Shown one piece after another: positions 19,467-28,021 of a DNA stretch of 64,000 bases; the first letter of the stretch is position 1; each line of letters opens with the position of its first letter. Origin of the DNA: Candidatus Formimonas warabiya (GTDB taxonomy: Bacteria; Bacillota; Dehalobacteriia; Dehalobacteriales; Dehalobacteriaceae); contig NZ_CP017634.1 of the NCBI RefSeq assembly GCF_002777255.1, forward strand, positions 3,980,903 through 4,044,902, in the 5' to 3' direction. The notes under the pieces are model-generated. The model saw only the letters and a program-made list of their open reading frames with translations. It made no database searches and was not told the origin of the DNA. The position numbers and the translations under genes are program-made.

Positions 19467-19769
19467 ATGAGAAAGTTATTGTTCGTCAGCATGATAAAGA
19501 AAGTAAGCATGATGTTTTCCTGGGTCATGAGCGTTTCCTTTATAGGATATTTGTTTGGCGGAGGGACGACCGCTCTGGGATTTATATGCAAAAGTAGTGC
19601 CGGGCCCGTCCGCATCGTACCGGAAAACATGGTGCAGCGAGACAGCATATTATTGAAAGAAAAGTTCTGGTTATTTGGCAAAGAACAAATTTTGATTTCA
19701 AAAGCGGCCAGGCGGTTGATGGAACAATCCTATCGTATAGGTCGGGGTCCTCCGCAGGGAGTCCCATGA
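19467..19769 (+). CDS. Hypothetical membrane-anchored protein, 100 residues
   Basis: The ATG at 19467 follows GGGAGG and gives MRKLLFVSMIKKVSMMFSW. One hydrophobic segment (about 12-40, ending GYLFGGGTTALGF) could be a signal anchor. The C-terminal half is basic and polar (KEKFWLFGKEQILISKAARR). I recognise no family. The frame is open for another 66 codons upstream without a better start. Base composition is A/T-rich like the surrounding accessory DNA. Confidence 0.4.
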   Translation: MRKLLFVSMIKKVSMMFSWVMSVSFIGYLFGGGTTALGFICKSSAGPVRIVPENMVQRDSILLKEKFWLFGKEQILISKAARRLMEQSYRIGRGPPQGVP

Positions 19770-20568
19770 ATATCCTACCGGTGAGGCTCACCCCATCTTA
19801 ACCTTAATACTTAGTGTCCGTCTCCCGCATTGGTTCAGGACCATTCCACAAATGGCATTCATACTGGAGAGAGGCCACATAGAGCGGGAGTCCAAAAGTA
19901 AGTCAATCCGCATGAGCAACTTTTCCTCTGTTTAGCAAAGCGAAACCTTGGTAAAAAACTTTTGCACGTAAGAACTGGTTCAACATGGTCCAAGTCCTGC
20001 CGGAAAGGAGAAAGGGCTCTGCAGCCCGGCAGAAGAAAGGAGAGGGAGACGTTTTCGGTCAGGGCGAAAGGACATGTTTTCCCGATGATTTGCCAGGCCT
20101 GGTTGACGATAAATGATGAGGGATAAAAAAGAATTAGGGGGGAAACGTCAAATTAATTGAGGTAGATTTCCTCATGAACCTTTATTGGGGAGTCAAAAAT
20201 CTTTTAGGAAAATCAAATTGTAAGATGGTATCTTAAAAAGGGGAAGAGAGCATCCCACGAAAATAATGACAAGTGCCTCTTACAAAATACTTCATGAATG
20301 ACACAGCAAATTCATATCGTTGTGAACAAAAAAGGTGAGGTTTCTCACAAACGACGGCGTTAGCCGAAAATCATGAAACAACGAAAAAATTGAATAGGAT
20401 AAAAACGGGGGAGCTGACGAAAAATCAGGTCCCTTGCTTTATTTAGGAAAAAAAATATAGTTTGGCAGGAATAATATGACATTGTGTGGAATTTAAGTAA
20501 AAAAAACTTCTGACTAAATTTCGCTTTCGCACACGTGTGATCGAACAACGAAAAAGGTGACAAGATTT
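19770..20568. other. Intergenic region with structured segment (19822-20032)
   Basis: No gene is supported in about 800 bases. Two hairpins are notable: CTCCCGC (19822-19828) pairs with GCGGGAG (19884-19890), and CTGCCGG (19997-20003) pairs with CCGGCAG (20026-20032). A palindrome CACACGTGTG lies at about 20530. This could hold a small RNA, but no known riboswitch class was recognised. Confidence 0.35.
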
Positions 20569-20820
20569 ATGAAACAAAGTTTTGAAAATTGCTTTCAGTG
20601 TGTTTCATACAAAAATTGTTTTGCAGACAAGGACCGCATGGATTTAAAGACGGCCCGGGAAATAGCCGCCTTATGCACGAAACCTTATAAGGGTTTAGGC
20701 ACGGATCTGGTACGGATTACGGATGCCGTTAAGTGTATCAGCCTGAAAAAGGCCCTTCGGTTTTCCGACGAAGGCAGGATTGAATGGATTGACCACCATG
20801 TGATTCGTTTCCTGGAATAA
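20569..20820 (+). CDS. Small cysteine-rich hypothetical protein, 83 residues
   Basis: The protein begins MKQSFENCFQCVSYKNCF, with a C-x2-C-x5-C cluster that could bind a metal. Further cysteines follow in AALCTKPYK and AVKCISLKK. The C-terminus HHVIRFLE contains a His pair. No membrane segment or known domain is seen. The ATG at 20569 follows AAAGGTGA. It precedes the iron regulator and feoAB on the same strand, so a metal-related role is plausible but unproven. Confidence 0.5.
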   Translation: MKQSFENCFQCVSYKNCFADKDRMDLKTAREIAALCTKPYKGLGTDLVRITDAVKCISLKKALRFSDEGRIEWIDHHVIRFLE

Positions 20821-20875
20821 ATGAGGGACAGAAAAAATAAAATAGGAAAAAGAAGTATAAAAGTTGGGGGTTCGT

Positions 20876-20904
20876 TTGACAAAACCGGAATGGAGCGTTA
20901 TGAT
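20876..20904 (+). promoter_or_regulatory. Predicted promoter of the iron regulator gene
   Basis: TTGACA (20876-20881), a 17-base spacer and TATGAT (20899-20904), 40 bases before the regulator start. Confidence 0.75.
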
Positions 20905-20913
20905 GGTAGTAGA

Positions 20914-20929
20914 GTTAGGATAAACTAAC
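20914..20929 (+). promoter_or_regulatory. DtxR/IdeR-type operator at the promoter start site
   Basis: GTTAG-ATAAA-type inverted repeat: GTTAG, six bases, CTAAC. It covers the predicted transcription start, as expected for autorepression. The same half-sites and spacing recur at 21367. Confidence 0.6.
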
Positions 20930-20943
20930 ACGGTGAGGGTGTA

Positions 20944-21351
20944 ATGATGAACCATGTTTTTATTTCTAATTCCCTTGAGGATTATTTGGAGGCAATTCTC
21001 ATCCTTTCTGAAACCAATGATAGCGTACGGATAACCGATTTAGCCCAGATTATGGGAATTGCCAAGCCAAGTGCCACTGAGGCGGTAAAATCCCTGGTGG
21101 ATTTAGGTTTGTTAAAACATGAAAAATATGGGCCGGTGGAATTAACCATGCTTGGGAAAAAGCAGGCCGTGGAAGTACGACGCAGGCACCGGTTAATAAA
21201 AAAGTTTTTGACGGAGGTACTGGGTGTCCCCCAGGAAATTGCCGAGAAAGATGCTTGCTTAATGGAACATGCTGTAAGCTCAGACACCATTAGCCGGTTG
21301 GTTTTCTTTCTGGAGTCCCGCATCGGGGTAAGTGAGAAAAAAGAAATTTAA
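20944..21351 (+). CDS. DtxR-family iron-type transcriptional regulator
   Basis: The 135-residue metalloregulator has a winged helix (LAQIMGIAKPSATEAVKSLV) and a dimerisation/metal domain, but no C-terminal SH3-like domain. Ligand motifs are SLEDYLEAIL near the start, RRHRLIKKFL, and DACLMEHAVS. The cysteine in the last motif aligns with DtxR Cys102, the iron-selective residue, whereas the mntR product has glutamate there. The neighbouring feoA and feoB and the GTTAG-N6-CTAAC boxes support a ferrous iron repressor. GGTGAGGG precedes the ATG pair at 20944. Confidence 0.85.
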   Translation: MMNHVFISNSLEDYLEAILILSETNDSVRITDLAQIMGIAKPSATEAVKSLVDLGLLKHEKYGPVELTMLGKKQAVEVRRRHRLIKKFLTEVLGVPQEIAEKDACLMEHAVSSDTISRLVFFLESRIGVSEKKEI

Positions 21352-21366
21352 GGTTTTTGTCCGGGT

Positions 21367-21382
21367 GTTAGGCCCAGCTAAC
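21367..21382 (+). promoter_or_regulatory. DtxR/IdeR-type operator upstream of feoAB
   Basis: GTTAG-GCCCAG-CTAAC, with half-sites and spacing identical to the box at 20914. It lies 117 bases before feoA. Confidence 0.55.
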
Positions 21383-21498
21383 AAAAATTTTCCTGCTGCC
21401 AAGGATACCACAGAGGCCAGGAAGACAAAGGGTATTGTCAGTGAAGATGACCTTGCAGCTTGCATAAAGGCGAAGAGAAATTAAGGAGAGGAATCATC

Positions 21499-21741
21499 AT
21501 GAAGAGGCGGACTTTGAAAGATTTGGCTCCGGGGCAAAGAGCCAAAATTGTGAAAATTAACGGATCGGGGGCAATCCGGCGGCGGCTGGTAGAAATGGGC
21601 GTGACACCGGGCTCTGAAGTGGAAATGGAACGCTATGCCCCTTTGGGAGATCCCGTGGAAATAAAACTGAAGGGGACCCACCTTTCCTTGCGCAAGTCGG
21701 AGGCGGAAATTGTTGACATTGATCCGGAGGGTACAAAATGA
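21499..21741 (+). CDS. feoA: Ferrous iron transport protein A
   Basis: FeoA is a small SH3-like partner of FeoB. The 80-residue protein shows LKDLAPGQRAKIVKINGSG, RRRLVEMGVTPGSEVEM and GTHLSLRKSEAEIVDID, all typical. The ATG at 21499 follows AAGGAGAGG; an earlier in-frame ATG at 21460 is not needed. Its stop overlaps the feoB start (ATGA), so the two are translationally coupled. Confidence 0.93.
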   Translation: MKRRTLKDLAPGQRAKIVKINGSGAIRRRLVEMGVTPGSEVEMERYAPLGDPVEIKLKGTHLSLRKSEAEIVDIDPEGTK

Positions 21742-23837
21742 AAACAATTACCCTTGCCTTAGCAGGTAATCCCAACAGCGGAAAAACGACGATTTATAAT
21801 CATCTCACCGGGGCCCGCCAGCATGTGGGAAATTATCCCGGGGTAACGGTAGAAAAACGGGAAGGGAAAAAAATTTACCGGGATTATGAGTTTACCATTA
21901 TTGACCTGCCGGGGATTTACAGTTTGACCGCCTATTCTCCTGATGAAGTAGTGGCGCGGAATGTTCTCTTAGAGGAGAAAATCGATCTCATTGTGGATAT
22001 TGCGGACGCCACCAATGTGGAACGTCATTTCGGCTTAACCGTGCAATTAAAAGAATTGGGCTTGCCCATGGTTCTGGGGTTAAATATGATGGATCTGGCC
22101 CGGGACCAGGGATTTACTTTCAACTTCCCTCTTTTGTCTCAGCTGTTCGGGATGCCGGTCCTTCCTGTGATTGGTACGAAAAATGAAGGGGTAAATGAAC
22201 TCCTTAATGCGGCCATTGACCTGATGGAAGGGAAAGAAAAATCTGCCGAGCGGCCCGTTCGCTATCAAAGGGATATTGAAACACAAATAGGCTATATTCA
22301 AGCATTGATGCCCAACATTTATGAAAAAAATAGTTTGGTGGACCGGAAAAGGAAAGAAGTCGTTGACCGGTGGGCTGCGGTGAAGCTTTTAGAAAAAGAC
22401 CCGGATGTGGTGGCACGGGTAAAGAAAAGTCCCCAATCCCAGCCCGTATTGGCACAGATGGAAAAAAGCCGCCGGATCCTGCGGGAGCAATACGGAGAGG
22501 ACCCGGAGTTAATTATGGTAGACAGCCGTTATGCCTTCGCGCGGGGAGCCATCCGGGAGGCCGTGATCTTTCCGGGGGAAGACCGGGCCACCCTGACGGA
22601 AAAAATTGACCGCATCATTTTAAACAGGGTATTAGGCCTGCCCGTTTTTTTGATTGCCATGTGGCTTCTTTTTCAGCTTACCTTTAGCCTGGGACAATTC
22701 CCGGTAGGCTGGATTGAATCAGGGGTGGCCTTCCTGGCTGATGTGGTCGGCCGGGGGATGCCCGAGGGATTGCTTAAATCCCTGATCGTTGACGGCATTA
22801 TCGGCGGTGTGGGCGGAGTCATTGTTTTTCTGCCCAATGTTTTACTGCTCTTTCTTGGCATTACCTTTTTGGAAGGAACGGGGTATATGGCCCGGGCCGC
22901 TTTTGTGATGGATCGATTAATGCACAACATGGGGCTGCACGGGAAATCGTTTATTCCCATGGTGTTGGGGTTCGGCTGCTCGATTCCCGGCATTATGGCC
23001 ACCCGCACCTTGGAGAACCCCCGGGACCGTTTAGTGACCATTTTGGTGGTGCCCTTGATGAGCTGTGGGGCCCGGCTCCCGGTGTACACTCTGCTGGCAG
23101 GGGCCTTTTTCAGCCCGGGCAATGCCGGTAATGCCATCTTTTCTATCTATATCATCGGCATTATCCTGGCCGTAATCATGGCCAAGGTATTTCGCACCTG
23201 GGTACTGCCCGGACCATCGGAGCCCTTTGTGATGGAACTCCCTGTTTACCGGCTTCCCGTCTGGAAAAGTGTCCTCCTCCAAGTGTGGGAGCGGGCCTTG
23301 CTCTATTTGAAAAAAGCGGGAACGGTGATTCTGGCGGCTTCCGTGTTGATGTGGGTATTCTTTACCTTTCCGGTTGCCGAGCAGCAACCTCATCCGGACC
23401 CCTCCGTCCAGATGGAAGAAAGTTTTGCGGGAAGAATCGGGCATGGCATTGAACCCCTCATCAAACCTCTGGGTTTTGACTGGAAAACAGGGGTTGCCCT
23501 GCTGGCCGGTTTTGCCGCCAAAGAAGTGGTAGTCAGCACCATGGGGACACTGTACAGCATCGAAAGCGGGGACCCGGGGGACGGCACGGGAGAGGTGCCC
23601 GAGGAAAGCTATGCCGCCCGGGTAAAAGAACAGTCCGGGTTCACCCCGTTAACGGCCTATGGTTTTATGTTGTTTGTGCTGATTTATGTGCCCTGTCTGT
23701 CCACTGTGGCGGTGGTTTACCGGGAAACCAACGGATGGCGCTGGCCCATGTTTTTAATCGGGTATACCATGACTCTGGCTTGGCTGGTAAGCTTTTTGGT
23801 TTACCAGGGCGGGTCCTTTCTGGGCATTGGTCGATAA
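21738..23837 (+). CDS. feoB: Ferrous iron transporter FeoB
   Basis: Membrane Fe2+ importer with an N-terminal G domain. G1 is GNPNSGKTT, switch I contains NYPGVTVEK, G3 is DLPGIYSL and G4 is NMMD. The membrane part (about 285-699) shows the paired GATE regions, including GFGCSIPGIMATRTL and CGARLPVYTLL with the conserved cysteines. The length of 699 is normal. FeoC is absent. It overlaps feoA by four bases and is probably controlled by the upstream DtxR-type regulator. Confidence 0.96.
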   Translation: MKTITLALAGNPNSGKTTIYNHLTGARQHVGNYPGVTVEKREGKKIYRDYEFTIIDLPGIYSLTAYSPDEVVARNVLLEEKIDLIVDIADATNVERHFGLTVQLKELGLPMVLGLNMMDLARDQGFTFNFPLLSQLFGMPVLPVIGTKNEGVNELLNAAIDLMEGKEKSAERPVRYQRDIETQIGYIQALMPNIYEKNSLVDRKRKEVVDRWAAVKLLEKDPDVVARVKKSPQSQPVLAQMEKSRRILREQYGEDPELIMVDSRYAFARGAIREAVIFPGEDRATLTEKIDRIILNRVLGLPVFLIAMWLLFQLTFSLGQFPVGWIESGVAFLADVVGRGMPEGLLKSLIVDGIIGGVGGVIVFLPNVLLLFLGITFLEGTGYMARAAFVMDRLMHNMGLHGKSFIPMVLGFGCSIPGIMATRTLENPRDRLVTILVVPLMSCGARLPVYTLLAGAFFSPGNAGNAIFSIYIIGIILAVIMAKVFRTWVLPGPSEPFVMELPVYRLPVWKSVLLQVWERALLYLKKAGTVILAASVLMWVFFTFPVAEQQPHPDPSVQMEESFAGRIGHGIEPLIKPLGFDWKTGVALLAGFAAKEVVVSTMGTLYSIESGDPGDGTGEVPEESYAARVKEQSGFTPLTAYGFMLFVLIYVPCLSTVAVVYRETNGWRWPMFLIGYTMTLAWLVSFLVYQGGSFLGIGR

Positions 23838-24092
23838 GGAAATGGACAGAATGGATGGGATACGGAATCCGGTGGCAGTTTTTCCAACATTTCTTTCGTT
23901 TCTTTTCCCGGTTTGTCCGGAAAAAAACTTGCATCCCATACAAAATATATGTATAATTAACTAGTCGCATTTGTTGGGAGTAGGCACTCCCTTTGATGAA
24001 TGGCGTATAAGAACAAGAGTCAAGATGATCGAACCCAAAAAACAACAAATACGTGGTTCCGGTTCTAGTTTCCGGTATCCTGTTCCTGATGG

Positions 24093-24182
24093 GGAGAGGT
24101 GGCCGAGCTTGGCTTAAGGCGCACGCCTGGAAAGCGTGTTGGTGTAACAGCCTCGCAGGTTCAAATCCTGTCCTCTCCGCCA
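24093..24182 (+). tRNA. tRNA-Ser, anticodon GGA
   Basis: Class II tRNA of 90 bases. The anticodon stem-loop CACGC-CTGGAAA-GCGTG gives GGA. The acceptor GGAGAGG pairs with CCTCTCC, and CCA is encoded. It is the fourth serine tRNA in the window. Confidence 0.95.
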
Positions 24183-24246
24183 GTAAAATTATGATCGGCA
24201 TGGAAAAATTGATACCTGCCGGTCTTTTTTAGACAAAATTGATTTT

Positions 24247-24513
24247 GCCGTGCTAGATGGGGAGGTAGCGGTGCCTTGTAACTCACAATCCGCTATAGTG
24301 GGGTCGAAGTCCTGCCTGAGGGCCTATCCTGTGGGGTCAGCCTCGGAAAAGTGGCAATGATAACCGGGTCTTACGCAACAAGAAGTTATAAACCCCGTCA
24401 GGTCCGGAAGGAAGCAGCGGTAAGTAACCACTTTTGTGTGCCGTAGGGGAGCCTGGTTTGAGTTAACTAGTTGAGTAACGTCCGGAGGGTAGTTTCGAAG
24501 GTAGGTGCACGGC
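24247..24513 (+). ncRNA. ffs: Signal recognition particle RNA (large Bacillus type)
   Basis: The 4.5S-like core GTCAGGTCCGGAAGGAAGCA lies at 24399-24418. The 5' Alu domain contains GGGGAGGTAGCGGTGCC and CAATCCGCTATAG, as in large clostridial SRP RNAs. The ends pair: GCCGTGC (24247-24253) with GCACGGC (24507-24513). The length of about 267 bases equals Bacillus scRNA. It stands directly before dnaX, its usual place. Confidence 0.9.
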
Positions 24514-24528
24514 TAAAATTTTTTAAGG

Positions 24529-24551
24529 CGCCCCGTCAAGGGCGTTTTTTT
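24529..24551 (+). terminator. Terminator after SRP RNA
   Basis: CGCCC - CGTCAA - GGGCG followed by seven T. Confidence 0.75.
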
Positions 24552-24558
24552 GGTATTG

Positions 24559-24572
24559 CGGATCCCGAAAAA
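24559..24572 (+). repeat. Copy of dispersed CGGATCCCGAAAAA motif
   Basis: Identical over 14 bases to the copy at 63055. It is followed by AGCC-GTCA-AGGCT-TTTT, a small terminator-like hairpin. Confidence 0.45.
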
Positions 24573-24671
24573 CCGGAAGCCGTCAAGGCTTTTTGGCAGA
24601 GGAAATTTAGTATCCATATCAAATATAGTTTTGCATATCAAATGTCTGAGTCTGGTTGGGGGGCAGGGAAC

Positions 24672-26228
24672 TTGTCATATATCGCATTATATAGACAGTG
24701 GCGTCCGCAACGATTTGATGAGGTCGTGGGGCAGGACCACATTAGTAAAACCTTAAAAAATGCCATCAAGACAAACAGAATTGTTCATGCCTACCTTTTT
24801 ACCGGTCCCAGAGGGACAGGAAAAACCAGTTCGGCCAAAATCATGGCGAAAGCCGTAAATTGCCTTGCTCCGGAAGATGGTGAGGCCTGTAATGCGTGTG
24901 CTTCTTGTCAAACCATCAACGCAGGCCATTCCATGGATATCATTGAGATCGATGCCGCATCCAACCGGGGCATCGACGAAATCCGGGACCTGAGGGAAAA
25001 GGTTAAATATGCTCCTGTAGCATGCACATATAAGGTATATATTATTGATGAAGTACATATGCTGACCTCCGAAGCATTCAACGCTTTATTAAAGACCTTG
25101 GAAGAACCGCCGAAGCATGTAATTTTTATTTTAGCAACCACAGAGCCCCATAAGATCCCTTTGACGGTGCTCTCCAGGTGCCAGAAATTTGATTTCAAAA
25201 GAATCGGCTACCGGGATATTGTTGCCCATTTAAAGGAAATCTGCGGGGCAGATGACTTAAAAGTACAGGAGCGGGCCCTTCAGATGCTGGCCAAAAAATC
25301 CGAAGGAAGTATGCGGGATGCTTTAAGCTTACTGGACCAGTGTTTAAGCTTTGCTGAGGGAGAAATCACGGAGGAAACCATCGCTACTGTGTTAGGGACG
25401 GTGGACGGGGAATTTATTAAAAATATTGTGCAGGCAATGGCAGAAAAAAACTACGGGACGATGATGGGGTTAATTGAAGGTTTGGTTCAAGAAGGAAAGG
25501 ACATCCGCCAGTTTTCCCATGATCTGGTAGAGTATTTCAGAAATTTGGTTCTGGTGAAATTGTCCGGGCAGCAGACCAAATACTTTGATCTTCCGGATTT
25601 TTGGCATGAAGTGATGCGGGAACAAAGTGCGCTGTTCTCGGAGCCTAGGCTGTTTCACATCCTGGAGGTTTTAAGTGAAGGAGAAACCCAGTTAAGATTT
25701 AGTTCACAGCCCCGGATTACTTTGGAGCTTTCCATCATTAAGGCTACCGGACTTCATGAAGCAGAAAGAAGGATGCCCGGGGAAAATAAGGGGTTGACCC
25801 CTGGTAAGGCGGAGCCAAAAGCAGGGGGGGAAGATACCTTGGGCAAACCTGATAAACCGGTTCTGCCCCAGTCCCCTGCAGGAAAAGACGAAGGAATTAG
25901 TCTGGAGGCAATTCGGGAACAGTGGAAAAAAGTTCTGGAATCCGTGCGAAAGCAACGGCCCACGACCTATGCCTATTTAGTTGAAGGGGAACCGGTGGAA
26001 GTAAAGAATGGTAAAATAATTTTACTGTATAAAGCAAACTTTCACTTGCATATGGAGAATTTAGAGCAGCCGGGGAATAAATCCTTGGTGGAAAAAGTAT
26101 TATTGGCCGTTTATCAACATAGACTTACCGTACAGGGATCAATAGCCCCTGTTTCTGAAAGTAAAAACGATTTGGTTTCAGAAGTTCGGGAGCTTTTTGG
26201 GGATATGATACTGGAAATCAAAGAATAA
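24672..26228 (+). CDS. dnaX: DNA polymerase III subunits gamma/tau
   Basis: DnaX is the clamp-loader ATPase. Walker A is GPRGTGKTSSAKIMAK, the zinc-binding cysteines are in CNACASCQTI, and Walker B is YIIDEVHMLTSEAFNALLK. Sensor 1 is in FILATTEPHKIP and the arginine finger region in LSRCQKFDFK. I choose the TTG at 24672, which gives the family N-terminus MSYIALYRQWRP after a G-rich ribosome site. The ATG at 24642 adds ten residues, and a frame open from 24471 would run through the SRP RNA. The protein is about 518 residues. ybaB and recR follow. Confidence 0.93.
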   Translation: MSYIALYRQWRPQRFDEVVGQDHISKTLKNAIKTNRIVHAYLFTGPRGTGKTSSAKIMAKAVNCLAPEDGEACNACASCQTINAGHSMDIIEIDAASNRGIDEIRDLREKVKYAPVACTYKVYIIDEVHMLTSEAFNALLKTLEEPPKHVIFILATTEPHKIPLTVLSRCQKFDFKRIGYRDIVAHLKEICGADDLKVQERALQMLAKKSEGSMRDALSLLDQCLSFAEGEITEETIATVLGTVDGEFIKNIVQAMAEKNYGTMMGLIEGLVQEGKDIRQFSHDLVEYFRNLVLVKLSGQQTKYFDLPDFWHEVMREQSALFSEPRLFHILEVLSEGETQLRFSSQPRITLELSIIKATGLHEAERRMPGENKGLTPGKAEPKAGGEDTLGKPDKPVLPQSPAGKDEGISLEAIREQWKKVLESVRKQRPTTYAYLVEGEPVEVKNGKIILLYKANFHLHMENLEQPGNKSLVEKVLLAVYQHRLTVQGSIAPVSESKNDLVSEVRELFGDMILEIKE

Positions 26229-26240
26229 GGAGGTAATCAA

Positions 26241-26558
26241 ATGAGTTTTGGCAATATGCAAAAGATGATGAAGCAAGTGCAAAAAATGCAGGCGGACATG
26301 GCACGTCTTCAGGAAGAATTGGCCGGCCGAACTGTAGAGGCAAGTTCGGGGGGAGGAGCTGTGACCATAGTAGCCAATGGAAAACAGGAAGTGGTATCCA
26401 TCAAAATTAAGCAGGAAGCCGTTGATCCGGATGATGTGGAAATGCTGGAGGATATGCTGCTGGCAGCGGTGAACGAGGCGATCCGTAAATCCCAAGAGAT
26501 GGTATCTGGAGAGATGAGCAAAATCACAGGCGGCATGAAGATTCCCGGGTTGTTCTAA
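26241..26558 (+). CDS. ybaB: YbaB/EbfC family nucleoid-associated protein
   Basis: Small DNA-binding protein of 105 residues. It begins MSFGNMQKMMKQVQKMQADM and contains GGGAVTIVANGKQEVVSIKI and the DVEMLEDMLLAAVNEAI helix typical of the family. The ATG at 26241 follows AAGGAGG. It sits between dnaX and recR as in most bacteria and is very likely co-transcribed with both. Confidence 0.95.
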   Translation: MSFGNMQKMMKQVQKMQADMARLQEELAGRTVEASSGGGAVTIVANGKQEVVSIKIKQEAVDPDDVEMLEDMLLAAVNEAIRKSQEMVSGEMSKITGGMKIPGLF

Positions 26559-26601
26559 CAGGGAGGCTTTTATCGCATAATCCCTTCTTAGGAGTGTTGG
26601 T

Positions 26602-27204
26602 ATGTTAATGTATTACCCGGAACCCGTAGCTAAGCTCATTGATGAGTTGATGAAGCTGCCTGGTGTGGGTCCGAAATCTGCCCAGAGACTGGCCTTTCAT
26701 TTGCTAAATGCCCTGGAAAAGGATGCCCTGGGCTTAGCCCAGGCCATTGTATCCGCCCGGCAGAAAATTAGACAATGTTCCGTCTGTGCTAATTTAACGG
26801 AACAGGATCCTTGCCCTTTATGCCTGGATCCTACCCGGGACCAGAGTTTGCTGTGTATTGTGGAGCAGCCCAAAGATGTGGTGGCTATGGAGAAGACCAG
26901 GGAGATCAAAGGGAAATACCATGTGCTTCACGGCGCCATTTCCCCCATGGATGGCATCGGTCCGGAACAGCTCACCATCAATCTGTTGTTATCCCGCCTG
27001 CGCGATTCTCAGGTGAAAGAAGTTGTCGTGGCGACCAACCCCAATGTGGAGGGAGAGGCGACGGCGCTTTATTTGTCCCGGCTTTTAAAGCCCATGGGGA
27101 TTAAAGTAACGCGTATTGCCCACGGCCTCCCTGTAGGCGGGGATTTAGAATATGCAGACGAGGTTACCTTGGCAAAGGCTTTCGAAGGGCGAAAAGAAAT
27201 GTAA
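26602..27204 (+). CDS. recR: Recombination protein RecR
   Basis: RecR works with RecF and RecO in gap repair, loading RecA. The 200-residue protein has a helix-hairpin-helix ([17 protein letters not shown]), a C4 zinc finger ([16 protein letters not shown]) and a TOPRIM domain ([17 protein letters not shown], with [17 protein letters not shown]). The ATG at 26602 stands seven bases after GGAG; a second ATG at 26608 would give the shorter MYYPEP start seen in relatives. Confidence 0.96.
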   Translation: MLMYYPEPVAKLIDELMKLPGVGPKSAQRLAFHLLNALEKDALGLAQAIVSARQKIRQCSVCANLTEQDPCPLCLDPTRDQSLLCIVEQPKDVVAMEKTREIKGKYHVLHGAISPMDGIGPEQLTINLLLSRLRDSQVKEVVVATNPNVEGEATALYLSRLLKPMGIKVTRIAHGLPVGGDLEYADEVTLAKAFEGRKEM

Positions 27205-27221
27205 TGAATAGTTTGAAGTAT

Positions 27222-27259
27222 TGACCCCTTGAGAGACCCTTCTTCAGGGGTCACTTTTT
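27222..27259 (+). terminator. Terminator after recR
   Basis: TGACCCCT (27222-27229) pairs with AGGGGTCA (27246-27253), followed by CTTTTT. Confidence 0.75.
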
Positions 27260-27334
27260 GAAAAAACGGCTGATGCGCGCACCATTTACCAAACCCTCAG
27301 GATATCTGTTTCCCCCCATCCCAATCAGCGAAAA

Positions 27335-27356
27335 ACCGAAACCCGGCAGGGTTTTT
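27335..27356 (+). terminator. Second terminator-like hairpin
   Basis: AAACCC - GGCA - GGGTTT flanked by A- and T-runs, about 60 bases before the YaaL gene. It resembles the short hairpins beside the CGGATCCC motif. Confidence 0.5.
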
Positions 27357-27416
27357 CCAAACATATTTGGGACAACTTCCCCATATAATGATAAAAAACA
27401 TTGGGGGGGTAAGGTT

Positions 27417-27770
27417 ATGTGGAAAAGAGTGATTCATTTTCTGTATGTTGCTTGGAACAGGTGGTATGACCGGCAATGGTATTGGAAAAAGCCCTTGGAT
27501 AAAAATCAGGAATATGTTCTTTTGGTAGAGGAAGCCCGGAAAGAGTGGCAATGGGCCAATCAACTGGTTAAGGAAGTAAAGGAGAAGAATCTCATCGATC
27601 AGGCCATATACTGGCAGAGTGCTGCGGAACGGAAGTATGTTTATTTGCTAAAGCAGGCGGCCCAGGAAGGGGTCCGGGCTGATTTCGGCCTGATTGTTTA
27701 CATGGCTTTAACAGATCGGCGGATAAATAACTGGGGGGTGAGGACGTGCCAAACGACCTCTGGCAAATAA
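27417..27770 (+). CDS. YaaL family protein (DUF2508)
   Basis: The 117-residue protein starts MWKRVIHFLYVAWNRW. The conserved core is LVEEARKEWQWANQLVKEV, then LIDQAIYWQSAAERKYVYLL. Function is unknown, but the gene lies between recR and bofA in many Bacillota, as here. The ATG at 27417 follows a G-rich ribosome site. Its end overlaps bofA by 25 bases, suggesting coupled translation. Confidence 0.85.
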   Translation: MWKRVIHFLYVAWNRWYDRQWYWKKPLDKNQEYVLLVEEARKEWQWANQLVKEVKEKNLIDQAIYWQSAAERKYVYLLKQAAQEGVRADFGLIVYMALTDRRINNWGVRTCQTTSGK

Positions 27771-28021
27771 TCCTAATCGTCGTTGTGGCGTTGGTGCTTT
27801 TGTTTCCAATGATTCGGTTTTTATTTAAGCCGGTCAAGCTGATTGTGAAATTGCTCATCAATGGAGCCACAGGATTTATTCTGTTATGGTTAATTAATAC
27901 TTTCGGAGGAACGATGGGGATTTTTTTGCCCATCAACCTTGTGACGATATTAGTTGCGGGTATTTTGGGGATCCCGGGGATTTTTCTGCTCTTTTTTATG
28001 AAATTGATTTTAGCCGGCTAG
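27746..28021 (+). CDS. bofA: Pro-sigma-K processing inhibitor BofA
   Basis: BofA holds the SpoIVFB protease inactive in the forespore membrane until sigma-K is needed. The 91-residue protein has two or more hydrophobic segments (about 7-30, 35-55 and 60-90) and the family block LLINGATGFILLWLINTF followed by INLVTILVAGILGIPG. The GTG at 27746 follows GGGGGTGAGG. Its presence is good evidence of an endospore former. Confidence 0.9.
   Translation: MPNDLWQIILIVVVALVLLFPMIRFLFKPVKLIVKLLINGATGFILLWLINTFGGTMGIFLPINLVTILVAGILGIPGIFLLFFMKLILAG

Noticed and set aside
24471-24671. N-terminal extension of DnaX
   Set aside because: It would run through the SRP RNA 3' end and its terminator, and the family N-terminus begins at the TTG at 24672.
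27258-27416. Extended N-terminus of the YaaL protein
   Set aside because: The region contains a terminator-like hairpin, and the family start with a strong ribosome site is at 27417.
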